Both the position numbers and the translations under genes were made by a program. A stretch of DNA of 64,000 bases from Euglena gracilis. Taxonomy: Eukaryota > Euglenida > Euglenophyceae > Euglenales. The stretch lies in assembly GCA_039621445.1 (NCBI GenBank), contig CP154957.1, positions 26,520,541 through 26,584,540 of the forward strand. The letters are read 5' to 3'. Below the pieces are notes generated by a model, which searched no databases, was not told the DNA's origin, and worked only from the letters and a program-made list of their open reading frames with translations. Below are positions 1 through 11,200 of the stretch, piece after piece. Position 1 is the first letter of the stretch; each line of letters begins with the position of its first letter.

Positions 1-108
1 CCGGGCCCGCTGCCCCCAAACAGCTTGGCGGTGGAAATGGGGGGCTGGCTGCAGGCCGCTGTTGGCATAGGAAATGATTGGGATGCTGCCATAGGTAGCC
101 AACAGCCA

Positions 109-147
<39 letters not shown>

Positions 148-454
148 CACATACACACGCAGACATGGTCCCTCCGTTGCTTTTATGGTTTGCATGTTTG
201 TTGAGGTCAAACAATTATTTTATTGCTGTGTCCCAGGCTTTCCTTCGTTCATCCAACTGCCCTTGACCCAGCAAAGCTCCGTAGCAGCGGCGGCCCGCCC
301 GATAGAGGTGCTTGGCATCCGTCAGCACAGTGACCAGCTGCCGGGGGGAGAGGTGGTCCAACAGTGCCGGGTCGTCCGGCCGGTACACGAGCTGCACGTC
401 CGGCGGCTCGGGCACCCCCTTCCGCCGGCGCGGCAGCGGGTCGTACTCCCCGGG
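1..454 (-). CDS. Unidentified gene, two exons, runs off the left edge
   Basis: I do not recognise this protein. Two minus-strand exons fit together. The first is 268-454: it is preceded by an AG at 455-456, is open throughout, and ends in phase 1 at a GTCAAG donor. The second is <1-58, opening after an ACAG acceptor in the matching phase. The first exon encodes a basic Pro/Arg-rich stretch and then a helical segment containing LLDHLSPRQLVTVLTDAKHL. If the donor is not used, the frame reads on to a stop at 215, so this could instead be a last exon. No upstream exon could be placed between 455 and the 3' end of CACYBP. The GC content and codon-like composition resemble the neighbouring real exons, which is why I call it coding. 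No function is proposed. Confidence 0.45.
110..166. repeat. (CA)n microsatellite
   Basis: A CA dinucleotide tract of about 45 nt with a few interruptions at its right end. It lies in the intron between the two exons of the unidentified left-edge gene. Confidence 0.95.
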
Positions 455-1787
455 CTCACCTCGAGGCCATGGGCGGCACTTTGGGGGGAGGGGGTTGCAG
501 TGGCAAAGCGGTGGCGGCGCAGAGTGACCAAACCACGACCCATGCCACCCATTTGTGGTGTGATGGGCGCGAGCCATGGTCTCCGCTCGCCCCCGCTTCT
601 TCCGCCCAGGGGTCGACATGTCGGCAGAGAGCCAAACCCTGCACACAGAGAGCGGCATGGACAGGTGGTGGACTGTGCTCGTGACTAGGGGAGAAAAACT
701 GTCGGTGAGAAATGTGCCAAACCCAGAAAAAAAATGGCAGGCCTAAATTACTGCCCCCCCCCCCCCCCGGGAGGACAGTAAGGGGATGGGTCCATCTTCT
801 TGTGCCCCGCCGATTTCGGTTAGGGTTAGGGTTACGGTGACGGTTACAGTTAGGTAACCCTAACCCTAACCCTCACCCTAACCATAATGGGGGGGGGTCG
901 GTCCTAACCATAAAGGGGGATCTGAGTGCCCCTTGGATAAACCACTGGGCTCCCCCCCCCCGGAAGGGGGGAAATATTTTAGGGCTGCCAGAAAAATAAC
1001 TAAAAATGCATCTACTGCACAAACCGAATAATTATTTTTGAGAGCACATCCCTTGCATTTGAGCTCCTCGTCATCAACCCTCCAAACATGCCAGCCAGCC
1101 CCCTCCCACGCCGCCATGGGGGGGATGCAAACAATTGACTTTGGAAGGAAACAGACTGTGAGAACCATGACAATCCCACCCGCACCTTTCCCCTCAAAAG
1201 CGAGTTTAAAATGAACCCCCAACTGGTCCTTGGTTTTGTTTCCAAAGTCCCAACCAGTTGTCTAGCCTGGCATACTCCTCCAACACGTCGTTTTAAACGC
1301 TTTCAGATGGGAATTTCTGGCCTGGTTTTTTGCCTAAAAACGTTCATTAAAAAATAGTCTGAAAAAATGCAAACAGTGAGGTTCTGGAAATACTTCAAAA
1401 TTTTCCTAGACGTTACCCTCGCGTGGACAGACGCCATCAGGGTGACTGAGTGGTGAATGAGTGTCTTTGACTGGGTTTTCATGCCGTCTGGCACACAAAC
1501 ACCACCACTATTCCATGGGTGGTCGCATGTGACCCCCCCCCCAGCCTGCCAGCCTGCTTTGCCCAGCCGCTCCCGCTAATGATTGAGAGAAGCCAGCCAT
1601 GAAAGGCACTGCGCAAGGCCAGCAAAGGCCTCCTCAACGAGGGGTGCCACAGAACCGATGTGGTGGAGGTGGCGGCGTGGGTGGCACTGGCAATCCATTC
1701 GCAAGCCAACGGAGACCTCTCTCGGGCCGCGCAACTGCTACGACAGAGCTGCGCAGGCCCCGCCAGCCGGGGGGAGGGGCCTGTGAC
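455..1787. other. Spacer without a supported gene
   Basis: No convincing exon was found here apart from a weak plus-strand candidate at 1604-1830. The stretch holds a C-run (about 753-768), an inverted TTAGGG-type repeat (818-871), several G/C homopolymers, and AT-rich sequence that looks like intron or untranslated DNA. Confidence 0.6.
818..871. repeat. Head-to-head TTAGGG inverted repeat
   Basis: Bases 818-835 carry two TTAGGG units and 854-871 are their perfect 18-bp reverse complement, with an 18-nt degenerate spacer. CCCTAA-like units continue to about 883. It resembles an interstitial telomeric fusion or a palindromic repeat; it is not a chromosome end because unique genes lie on both sides. 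Confidence 0.8.
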
Positions 1788-1830
1788 TCAGAATTCATCC
1801 ATGGACGGCTTCTTCCCCGCCTGCGACTCA
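1604..1830 (+). CDS. Possible plus-strand exon antisense to the CACYBP 3' end
   Basis: An open frame without an early ATG runs from just after an AG at 1602-1603 to a TAG at about 1828. Its first 50 codons translate to an amphipathic, Ala/Leu-rich helical sequence including VAAWVALAIHSQANGDLSRA, the kind of composition seen in TPR-like proteins. It overlaps the last CACYBP exon (1788-1853) in antisense. It may be a chance frame in GC-rich sequence, because the minus strand is also open here. No partner exon was found. Confidence 0.25.
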
Positions 1831-4800
1831 TAGAATGCCTTCGAGATCGTTCTCTGTTGGAAGAAAAGGGTGGGCAATGGAGCGCATGGGTAAGTTCAAT
1901 ATTATGCCTCGGTTAAAACAGTGGTTTAAATCAGGTTTTGTTATTGGGGAGGTGGAAAGGGGTTTGTTTTACAAGTTATACCAGGTCAAAAACTCAGAGA
2001 CATTTGGTCACAAACAAAATCAAATATTTCAGGCATACTCGACCAAATAACACAAAATTGAAATACTTTGACAGAAAAAAAAATTTGCGGGACAGATATT
2101 TGCCAACCAACGAAATAAGTGCCAGTGTTTCGTGGAAGCAAACCTTCATCTCATCATCCCCCTCCTCATAGAGGTTCTTCATCAGATTCATCAGCCCCAC
2201 TTGAGGATCCTCATCCTTCTCAAACTTCGGGGCCTTCACCTGTAGAGAAAAACTGGCTCACGCTTTGAGTCCGACATGTCCTCTCAAACAGAAATATTGG
2301 AAGCTTCGGTTCTTTGGTGGTAAACCCAAATTGCTTTATGTTAAAACGCTTTTGTCTTGTGAACTCGGCAGAAAGGGGGGCAGGGGGGGGGTGTTTAAAA
2401 CTTGCTATCCTAAAATGGTCCTGAGCCAATATTACTTCCATCCGAGCGGCGTTCTCACTTTTCAACTTCCAGTTCGATCTGTCACACGACCAAAAGGTTG
2501 GGGCATGCCTTCTCTTCCTTCACCTTCAAGTCACTCCAGGTGGACGAATCACCCTTCCTCAGGGAAACGGTAATGCTGTGATGGGATGACACACCATTCA
2601 TTCCAGTAACACACCTGCCGTGAAGGTTTAAGGCCAGCAGCTGTCAAAGCATGTGCCTGCCCAGTGGGCTTCAACTCCCTCACGTGGTTTTACTTAGTGA
2701 TTGCAAAGGGTTGGGGAATGGAACTTTCTTCGTGGGCCAAAACCCACCCATTCTTATGGGTTTTGGCCGATTTTGGGTGGTTTTGGGTTGGGTGAATGGC
2801 TGGGTGGACCCCCCCCCAGGGGAGGGTTGTGGGTGTGCTTTCAAAAAAAAAAGGATGTTCTGGTAAACCTGGCCTCCGGCCAATTTGGGTCAACCCATGA
2901 TGCACCGCACCCTCTTCCGAAAACCCTCCCACCCATCCCGCCCCAGGGGGCCACACAGGGTGGAGCCACACAGGGGTAAAATGAATATATGCTCCCTCGC
3001 CAACGACAAGGTGGATCAGAGTGCTGTGGGCGTCCCCCACACACAGCGCGCATAACTGAAAAGGGGAATGTTGCCCACCATCGCATCTTCCCCGCCCCCA
3101 ATGGCAGCCTGCCCTCAACCCACCATGAGGGCCCCCCCTCCCACCTACGGAGCAATGAGGCTTCGCCCCACACACCGCGCCACTCCATGACAACCACGGA
3201 TGCCTGTTGACAGGGACAGCGCTGACGGGAGCGGGGAGGGCACGCCTGCCATCAGCCTTGGCCTTGACGGAGCTGCCGGCGGGCGCCACGGGGCCCCCGA
3301 GGTTGCCCAGGGCGAGGCGGTACAGCCGGCCGCTGGGGCAGTGGACCAGGAGGCTGAACTGCTTCCCCTCCACGTGCAGCTGGGACGGGCGAGACCGTTC
3401 GGTGCGCCAAAAATGGCCCTTTCCTTCCGTTTTGTTCTTCTCTTTCGTTTCGAACATTCCTTTTGTTGTTGTTGTTTTGCATGCAAATCAATCCAGCTCC
3501 TGCGTCAGAGAACTGGAAGGCTCTCCACCATATGCAGCTGTAAGGACGGGGCTTTTTCTTTTTGCCAAAACATGGGAATGGACAAAGGGTGTGCTTGGAC
3601 TTGTGCTTGGGCTGGATATAATGTGCGGAAAACCTCACATCAAAAGGGAGGACGCTCTTCCGTATCAAAACTGAACAAACATCACACCAAATGACATTTT
3701 ATCAATGACAGAAAATGCTTTCCGGAAAGATGGCCTTCGGAAATGCAATAGATATTGTGTTTTTTGGGGGGGATACAAGTTAGTGGAAATCTTGATTTGA
3801 AGATAACCCAAAATGTTCAGAAAATTTTTGTTACAATCAATCTATAGAGTACCAATGATTACCTCGTCTGAGCACCGGCATTGAATAGCCCCCGTGCGCA
3901 CTCGTCCCCAAACACCATTTTCCGACTTCTAATTACTTATTACCCCAATGTTTCAACCATTTTTTTTTGAATATTGAGTCTCCCTATTTTCTTATGCTTT
4001 TCCATTTCAATATTCGCATTTTTTACGATATTTCCACACATTCCTTGTGTTTTTTTTTCCAGTGGTTTCAATGGTTCGAGAGAATTGCGGAAGAGCATAA
4101 ACAGAGCATCCAAACCCTGCAAAACAGTGAAGAGAATGGGAGACTGTTGTCAGGGTGTTCCGGGAAACATGCCCGGCCCTCCATCCCACACACCTCGCAA
4201 TGCTCCGAGGCCAGCCCCGCTCCGCAGTCCTTGGCGGTGAGGTACACCTTGACGTACTTCTCGGACTGGTCCCACCCGTAGCTGCCGATGTCCACCGGCA
4301 CCTTGAGGGGCGCGGCGGCGGTGGCGGCCAGCAGCGTGGGGGGCTGGGGCCCGGGCGGCCCGCCAGGACCATCCCAGCGCTGGGCAGGGTGTGGGGGGAG
4401 GAAATGTGCCGCGGGGCTGTAGGGCCCCGTACCCAACCCGCAGCCCAACCCTCCGACCCTCAAATGGTCGCAGCCAGAGCGGGCGAAAGAGTGGGGCCGA
4501 CTTCAGAGACTTTGAGACTGTCTCACAGTGTAGGGAAATGAACAGGACAGGGCTGTGCAATGGGCTCCGGTTGAACGTCCGATCCAACCGTACCTCACCC
4601 CAGCTCTACCCCCAAAAGTGACCCGCGGCCACCCGCCCTCCGTCTCATTCGCTTCGCAGCGCCCGCGGAATTCCCCTTCGGGGGCCGGCCGGGGGACGTG
4701 GACGCGGGGGGACGGGGGGCCGCCCGGGGCGGGGCGGGGCCGGGATGGGGCGGGGCACGGGGTCGGTGGGCAGCGGGAAGGCGTCCGTCTCCATCGGCGC

Positions 4801-6368
4801 CGGCCCGTCCTCCAGTTGAGGCGGGGCCTGGCCATGGACGACGGTGAAATGGAAGCGACCGGAGGGTTCCAACGCGACTCTTTGTCGCACTGTGTTGGAG
4901 AGGTGTGTTGTTGATGACACTTGCAAAATGACCAACTGTGGAATCCGGACAAGCTTTTCACTCTGTCTGCCGCACAAGTAAAAGTTACGACAATTTCAAT
5001 TATGCACAACATTGCACAAGTCACAGACTAAGGGGCAGGTCCTTGATCCCCCCAATTGTCCCCCCCCCCGTAGTTGGCAACTGCCCCCCCATTGTTATAC
5101 CGAGCTGCTCCAGAATGTTTTCCAAGCCCCAAAATCAAAAGATCCTGGCACTTGAAACCCTTGGCTCTCCAATTACAATTGTTTCATCAAGAAATGGGAC
5201 ATTGGCACACACACACACACCCACGTACACACACCTGGACGGGGGCCTGACCTGCCAGTTGTGCCCTCAGGGCCTGGCCCTCAGCGTCCAGCAAGGCTGG
5301 CAGCAGACCCCTCAGCAGGGTGGGGGGATTGATGTAAAAATAGCAGGAAAATAGCAGAAAAAATACGGACGTTGTAGTCATATGCAAGAATGTGTGCGCT
5401 TCTGCTGGAGAGGACCGAGAAAAATTTCACGATTTTTTTCATTTTGCAACATTTATACTTTTTAAAACAAAAAATACAAAACCATGATTTTGGTGGTTTT
5501 GGGAACACGTTGATTTTAAAAATATAGGATTTGTTGCTGAAAACCCCGAAAAGTTTAGTGTGAGGTAAAAAATTTGCCCAGGATGTGGAATTCCTCCAAT
5601 TTCAAATTATTCCCCAGTAGAAATTGGGAGGAAACCTAAAAAGAAAGAAAAAAGAAAGGAAAAGAAAAAGGCCAGGAATTGTCAAAATTCGACAAAATTT
5701 GTAAAAATTTGGCAAATCCTGACACACTTGCAAAACAACAACAAAAAAGCACTTGGTTCCCTTGAACGTTTCGCGAGGAATGACCGGATCTCATTTTGCC
5801 TTCCCGTTTAGGTTCATGCAGAAAAATTGAAAAAAGGGGGGAATTGCAGATAGTTGCGGAAATTGCAGCAAAACTGCGGTTGTCTCAGTCCACAGAAGGG
5901 ATCAACCCGGTCGGAACTTTCCTGTCTACCTCTCGCAGGCGCACAACACGCAACATAAAAGTCAAAATGAATAAACATCAAAATAAACGTCGCCACTCAA
6001 ACTAATTCAGGGGAATGCCCCGGAACCAAAAACCATCAGAAACCAAAAGGGAATGTTCAACGGGAGGGGCGACGGTGGAAAGGGACGTGAGTGCTGCAGA
6101 GGCAGTTCAAAACCAAAAACACCAAACTAACCCCTCGCCTCTGAAGGTCAGGCGACTCCCAAGTACACATAAACCTTTGAAGGGTCTAATCCGGTGCAGA
6201 GGCGTTTCGCTGCATTGCGAACGAAGGCAATAAACAAAGGGAATTTGGTCGAGAGATGATTGCAACCTTTAGCAGGGGACTGGACTGCACACGAGGGCAT
6301 CGGGACAGGGAGCGGAAGGCCTCGATCTCACTCAGAGCACTCTGCAGCTCCTGCATGGAGGAATTCAT
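1788..6368 (-). CDS. CACYBP: Calcyclin-binding protein / Siah-interacting protein
   Basis: CacyBP/SIP is a soluble adaptor of the Siah-1/SCF-type ubiquitin pathway and binds S100 proteins. Exons supported by family alignment and matching phase: 6286-6368 (start; Siah-interacting helix MQELQSALSEIEAF), 5252-5310 (second helix, GLLPALLDAEGQ), 4194-4343 (CS domain start, YGWDQSEKYVKVYL), 3246-3379 (rest of the CS domain, EGKQFSLLV), 2509-2575 (SLRKGDSSTWSDL), 2144-2239 (SGS-like tail, GLMNLMKNLYEEGDDEMK) and 1788-1853 (RTISKAFYES to a stop). At least one linker exon between 5252 and 4343 is not securely placed; a candidate lies at about 4780-4840. Donors are GT, except that the 3246 and 2509 ends fit best with GC (AG/GCGTGC and AAG/GCATGC). 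The final residues MDEF resemble the family's conserved acidic-Phe end. The identity is secure; the linker is not. Confidence 0.88.
5395..5510. repeat. Dispersed AT-rich repeat, copy 1
   Basis: This stretch in a CACYBP intron closely matches 16315-16450 in a VPS53 intron. Shared features are a CTGCTGGAG start, an AGAAAAATTTCAC block, a CATTTTGCAACAT block and a terminal ATGATTTT block. The repeat type is not recognised. Confidence 0.7.
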
Positions 6369-6499
6369 CGGTGGGAAGAGGGAGGATCAACCTGAAAGAC
6401 GACCACAGAACGCAAGGCATGGATGAGGGGTGATGGTGTCAAATGGTGCCCCCACAGGGCCCCCCACAGTGCGCCCCTCCCACATTCCCCACACCCCCT

Positions 6500-6500
<1 letters not shown>

Positions 6501-6585
<85 letters not shown>

Positions 6586-6598
6586 CACACACACACAC
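6501..6598. repeat. (CA)n microsatellite, about 98 bp
   Basis: A nearly pure CA tract interrupted once by CG near 6579. It begins about 130 bp upstream of the CACYBP start codon. The long open frames across it are artefacts of the dinucleotide repeat. Confidence 0.97.
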
Positions 6599-7182
6599 TG
6601 ACACCCCCCTTGCAAAATCAATGCGGCAAGCGCAAAGCGCCAATACGGCAAAACTCATCTGCAGGTCTGCATAATCTACTTAATGCAGTTGTGCAACCTT
6701 TGTGTGTACAATGAAAAACCTTCCTACCTTTGGAAATCACTGTCTAAATTTGGAAATTAACCTTCAAATTTCAATTTTGACTTGCTAAGCCTTCGGCCTC
6801 GCCCGATGGGGGGGGGTACCCCACCTCCCCAGAAAAAGTCAGGCAAAAATCTGCAAGGCAATGCTCCACACTTTTGGTCACTTATACACAGATGTTGGAA
6901 CGAAATGTGAAGGCACGAAAAACGCAAGTGTTTTTGCTTGCAGGATGAATAAATCAATTCTGAGGTGAGGTGAGGGACCATCAACCCTCAACTCAAGGCA
7001 TTTCTGGTGACGAAATGTGTGCTTCCACAGGTGGATTAATTCTCTCAAGTTGTTACCTTTCGAGTCTCCCACATGAAGTGGAGCCCCCAGACTAATATAT
7101 TGTGTATTTGGGGGGGGTGTTGGAGATGTGCGGTTAAATTTGTGGGCCCATTTCTTTGCATCGTGAAGGGGCGAGTCCCAGA

Positions 7183-7492
7183 CATGCTTGTGCTTACCAA
7201 CCGGGGGGGGGGGAGGGGAGGGGGACTATAGGGGGCCTGCCCCTAGCCGGAACCCCCCCCCCCCCGGGGGGGATAGGGGTCCGGGCCGGACCCAGAAAAT
7301 TTTCATTGAAAATGGCCGTTTCCGGGCCCCCGGCGCCTTCGGCGCCGGGGTCGGAGGGGGGTGCCTGCTAGGGGCAGGCACCCCCCAAAACCCTACCCCC
7401 CCCCCGGGGGGGGTCGGATCGGGTGCTATGGGGTGCCTGCCCCTAGCACTCCCCCCCCCCGTGGGGTAGGTACCCGACTAAGCACACGCCTG
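7183..7492. mobile_element. Short hAT-like TIR element with 8-bp TSD GTCCCAGA
   Basis: The element begins CATGCTTGTGCTTACC and ends with the inverted sequence TAAGCACACGCCTG. The flanking 8-mers 7175-7182 and 7493-7500 are identical (GTCCCAGA). The interior is mostly G and C homopolymer, a GGGCAGGCACCC palindrome, and a perfect hairpin closed by TTC at 7327-7350. No coding capacity is seen, so it is non-autonomous. The 8-bp duplication and the terminal CA...TG fit the hAT superfamily. Confidence 0.85.
7327..7350. other. Perfect GC hairpin with TTCG loop
   Basis: Ten base pairs (CCCCGGCGCC against GGCGCCGGGG) close a TTC loop, equivalent to a C(TTCG)G tetraloop. The same core, GGCGCC-TTC-GGCGCC or its complement, recurs in many repeats of the window. 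Confidence 0.85.
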
Positions 7493-7757
7493 GTCCCAGA
7501 ATGGATTCATCAATGTTGGCTGACTATGGGCAAACATCCCAGGGCAGTTTTCCTGGGTTTCTTGCTCAAAAAGAAATGCACCCCCAAGACAAACAGAGCC
7601 AAACCCATCGGTGACTCTTTTGCGCAAATTTTTTTAAAACATTTTTCTGAAAGCCCAGGAAAAATCACACATGGAGAAAAATGGGAAATGTGCTTGTACC
7701 TCACAGAAATGTGATAATGGGGCTGAAAAAAATGTGCAACTGTGAAATGGGCGGGTC

Positions 7758-8160
7758 AGGATGCAGCCTGGGAGGCATGGGAGCGGCCCAGGAATTGGGT
7801 GCCAGCGCGGGAGAGGTCACCAATCTTCATGTACTCCGGCAGCGAGGGGTGCTTCATGTCGCCAATGCGGCCACCGATGCGGCGCTTCCACTCACCGAAC
7901 ACGGAGCCGCCCCCGCCCAGGTCGGCCGGCAGGCCCCAGCCGCTCCACACAGTTCCCCATTTGAGAGGCCAATGTGCGAGCAACGCACGCATGCTCACGC
8001 ACCACGCGCAAATGCACACACAATGTGTCCGCCAGTGGGTCCGGGCGCTCTTGAGGGGCAGCTGGCTGGGCCCTGGCCCTGGGGCTGCAGGTCGAGGTCT
8101 TCGTCGGCGTACACATGCTCCATCTTGGCCACCTTCCGGTTCTGGTTGAGCTGCTCCACG
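7758..8160 (-). CDS. Possible VPS53 C-terminal tail exons
   Basis: Two GC-rich open segments follow the conserved VPS53 end. One (about 8054-8160) encodes LVEQLNQNRKVAKMEHVYAD and an acidic continuation. The other (7758 to about 7945) encodes a segment with SLPEYMKIGDL and ends at a TGA at 7758. Their composition is protein-like, but neither resembles a domain I know, and the phase from the last VPS53 exon does not join cleanly. They may be a lineage-specific VPS53 tail or part of another gene. An internal GTGAGT donor-like site in the second segment leaves its structure open. Confidence 0.4.
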
Positions 8161-8290
8161 AGGGGGGCTAGCGGTGGCGCTGCGGCGTGTGTCGGCCGGG
8201 GGGAAGGGGACGGCCTGGGGGGGTGGGGTCAGACCCCATCCCTCGCCACAGGGTTTTGCACGATTCCCATTCAGCCATCAGGTGGTGCAC

Positions 8291-11200
8291 TGCGGGAAGG
8301 GTGGCAGAGCGAAGCCGCAGTCCTGCCATTTCACTCTTCTTCAGCCCCTTCAACTCCATGAGCTTCACAAAATCCGGTATGGATGGGTGTGGCCGGGCTG
8401 AGGCATTCCTGGTGGGGCGCCCCCCACATGCATGCGTGTGTGAGTGCTGTGTGTGTTGCACACATGTGTATGCGGTCCACACAAGTTTGTGGGCGCAAAC
8501 CCCAGCAAAGAACACGGAGCTGGGCCTGTTCTCAGATTGACCCCGAAGATGAACGACAATCGGCCCATGTGCCAGAGGCGTGGTCCCGGCCCGAACGGGG
8601 CGCCAGCTCGGCGTAGTCGCCGGGTAGGTTCTTGTCCCAGGGAGGCGCCATCAGGACCTTCAGGACGTTCTCTGCCTTCTTCACCTCAGCGTTAAGGAGC
8701 TGGTGGTAGCTGGCGAGGGCCGCCCCCGTGAACCGTGAGGCGTTCCCTGCGGGGGAGGGGCATGAGGGACAGGAAGAAGGCAGCGGGGGGTGGGGGGGGG
8801 TGGGCGGCTGATGAGCTTGGCGGTTTGCTTCTTTGCGTGTACGGCCAAATGTGCGTTGTGCAGAATGGTGGGAGGCGGTCGTTCGCATCCCTTTTCAGCT
8901 CAAATGCATTGGGCAAAGAAATTTGGGAATAAAATTTCATCCTTGAGGAAATAAAATGACTCGAAAATCATTTAAGCTTCAGCCAGTTCCACGCCACACC
9001 CTCGTTTGGCAGGTCCTGCAGCTTCTGCCGGAGGTGCTGGACGTCGATGAACAGCTGCTGGCAGCCCGGTTCCGAGATCCGCCGGCACTTGTAGAGCTGC
9101 GCCACGAAGCGCCGCAGGAAATACACCGCGAACTTGGTACAGAACAGCCGCAGGTAGCCTGCGCTGAGGTGCAGCACCACCACCGCCATCCGGTCCGCCA
9201 TCACCTGGCGGGGCCACGGCGCCGCAGCCTGTGCCCCTGCTGCGGGCCTCGGAGAGTCAGGAGGGGACTGAGGAGAGCAGTGGTGTTTGTGCCTGTGGCA
9301 AAAGTTTGCATCGTCCAAATTGACAGCAAGCCATTTCTTGCCAGTGTCATCCTAAAAAATTGTGTGTTCCCATCCTGAGGTGTTGGGTGCTGTGGAGAGC
9401 CAATGGCAGGGATCTCATTTCCAGAACCGGGAAATAACAACAGGCACTCTGTCCAATTCTCTCGGTGAGGCGCCGTGGACACAGAGCAGAGGCGTAGGGG
9501 GATTGGTCCTCCGCAATGGCCACCTGGCCCCAGTCAGGGACGTTTGCAACGCCCCTAACATATCCAGTACACGCACAAAAGCTGGAGGGCCACCCCTCAT
9601 CGGCAAGCCTATCACACCATCGTAGACTTCGCTAATGGCAGGGTGGGGTATGGGCATCAATTCCTTTTACCCTGGAGCAAACTGGCAACCCAGGCAAAAC
9701 CCTGGTGTGGCTCGAGAACTCTCGGGACACACAAACGCGTGAGTGGTGTGGCACGGCTCCCGAAGGCATGCCTCCACCCCTACGTCCCCAGCACTGCTCG
9801 TGCCTTCTGCCCTCTTCCCACTTGCCTGTCCGTGGGGTGCATGGGACAGTGGTGTTGTGCCTTGCAAACGTCCGCTATGTGGCCTCAGGGTCCTGCGGCG
9901 CCGATGTGCCCGAAGTCCCCCCCCCAAACGCATCCCCCCATCCCCCCTCCGCAGAATACCCCCAAAACGCTCCCTGGCCCCAGTTCAGCCGCAGCATCTC
10001 CGTGAAGTGCGGCTCCATCCGCACCTCCACCGCCCGGATCAGCGCCCGGATCGCCTTGCTGATGAGCAGCGAGAACGCCTCGCTGGCGGGGTCGATGTTG
10101 ACCTGCGGGAGGGAGGATTCCGGTGGGAGGAGGGGCCGCAGGGGGACGCTCCAGAACGATGTTCTAAAAGGCTTTAGAGCGTCCTTCCGGAGCTCTGGAA
10201 CGACGTTCGAGGTCGTTCGCAGAGGCCCTAGAGCCTCCTCAAACGTTGTAAATGCTGCCCCCCCACCTGTGGGAGGCGACTGGCGGAGGACCTGCGTAGG
10301 GCCACGCTGGGGAAGGCTTGTAACTGGGGGCCACCAGGGGTCCCCACTGCTCCATGGGATAGGGTGGGAGAGGGCGGCTGAGTGGGACACGCGGTGTCTT
10401 GGATGGGACAGAGGGAGCGATTTACATCCCCGACAAAAAAATGAGCATACACCTCTAAGACGAACCACCACTTAACCAGCATGGGCATTCCGCGAAATGA
10501 TCAGGCTTGTGCTTACCGACCGGGGGGAGGGGGGTGGGTGGGTGCTGTAGGGTGCCTGCCCCTAGCAGGCACCCCCCCGGGGGGGGGGGGGGGGGGTAAA
10601 CCCCCCCCCTAATAAGTGCGCAGTGCCCTAATAAGTGCGCACCCCCCCAGAGGTCCGAAACTACCTCCCTAAAAAGTGCGCACCCCCCAAAGGAGAAATT
10701 ACTGTTACATCTCAGGTCGGAAAGCACACACAATTCTCAGAACTGTCCTTCTCAAACCAACTATTTCTATCGTCCAAGCCCAAATTTGACACATAATCAC
10801 TTGACACATTGCTTGAAATCACAAAATAGGGAGAAAATTGAAAAAGAGTGGGGGAACATGAGTATTTTCGGCTTTGTCCTAAAAAGTGCGCACTGCCCTA
10901 ATAAGTGCACACCCCTTGGGGTCCGAAACTACGTCCTTAAAATGCGCGCACCCGTGCACTTATTAGGGGGGGGGGGTTAGGGGTCCGAGGGGTACCCAGA
11001 AAATTTTCATTGAAAATGACCTTTTCCGGGTAGGGGGGGGGTGCCTGCTATGGGCAGGCACCCCCCAAACCCCCCCGGGGGGGTCGGAGTGGGGGCTATG
11101 GGGTGCCTGCCCCTAGCAACCCCCCCCCCCCGTGGGGTAGGCACCCGACTAAGCACAAGCCTGGAAATGATGGCGGGCACGGCGACCTCGTTCCGCGAGA

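Larger units (their letters stand above)
6369..7757. other. Spacer between CACYBP and the VPS53 tail
   Basis: This presumed promoter side of CACYBP holds a (CA)n tract (6501-6598) and a complete short TIR element (7183-7492). I see no exon that can be supported. No TATA box or other promoter motif was convincing. Confidence 0.6.

Noticed and set aside
6365-6714. Cys-Val and His-Thr frames at the second CA tract
   Set aside because: Same microsatellite artefact, on both strands.
11007-11186. VPS53 coding continuing into AGGCTTGTGC at the transposon border
   Set aside because: Family alignment gives an exact 19-residue fit if exon 12 ends at GAG/GTCGCC (11187), so the element is intronic, not exonic.
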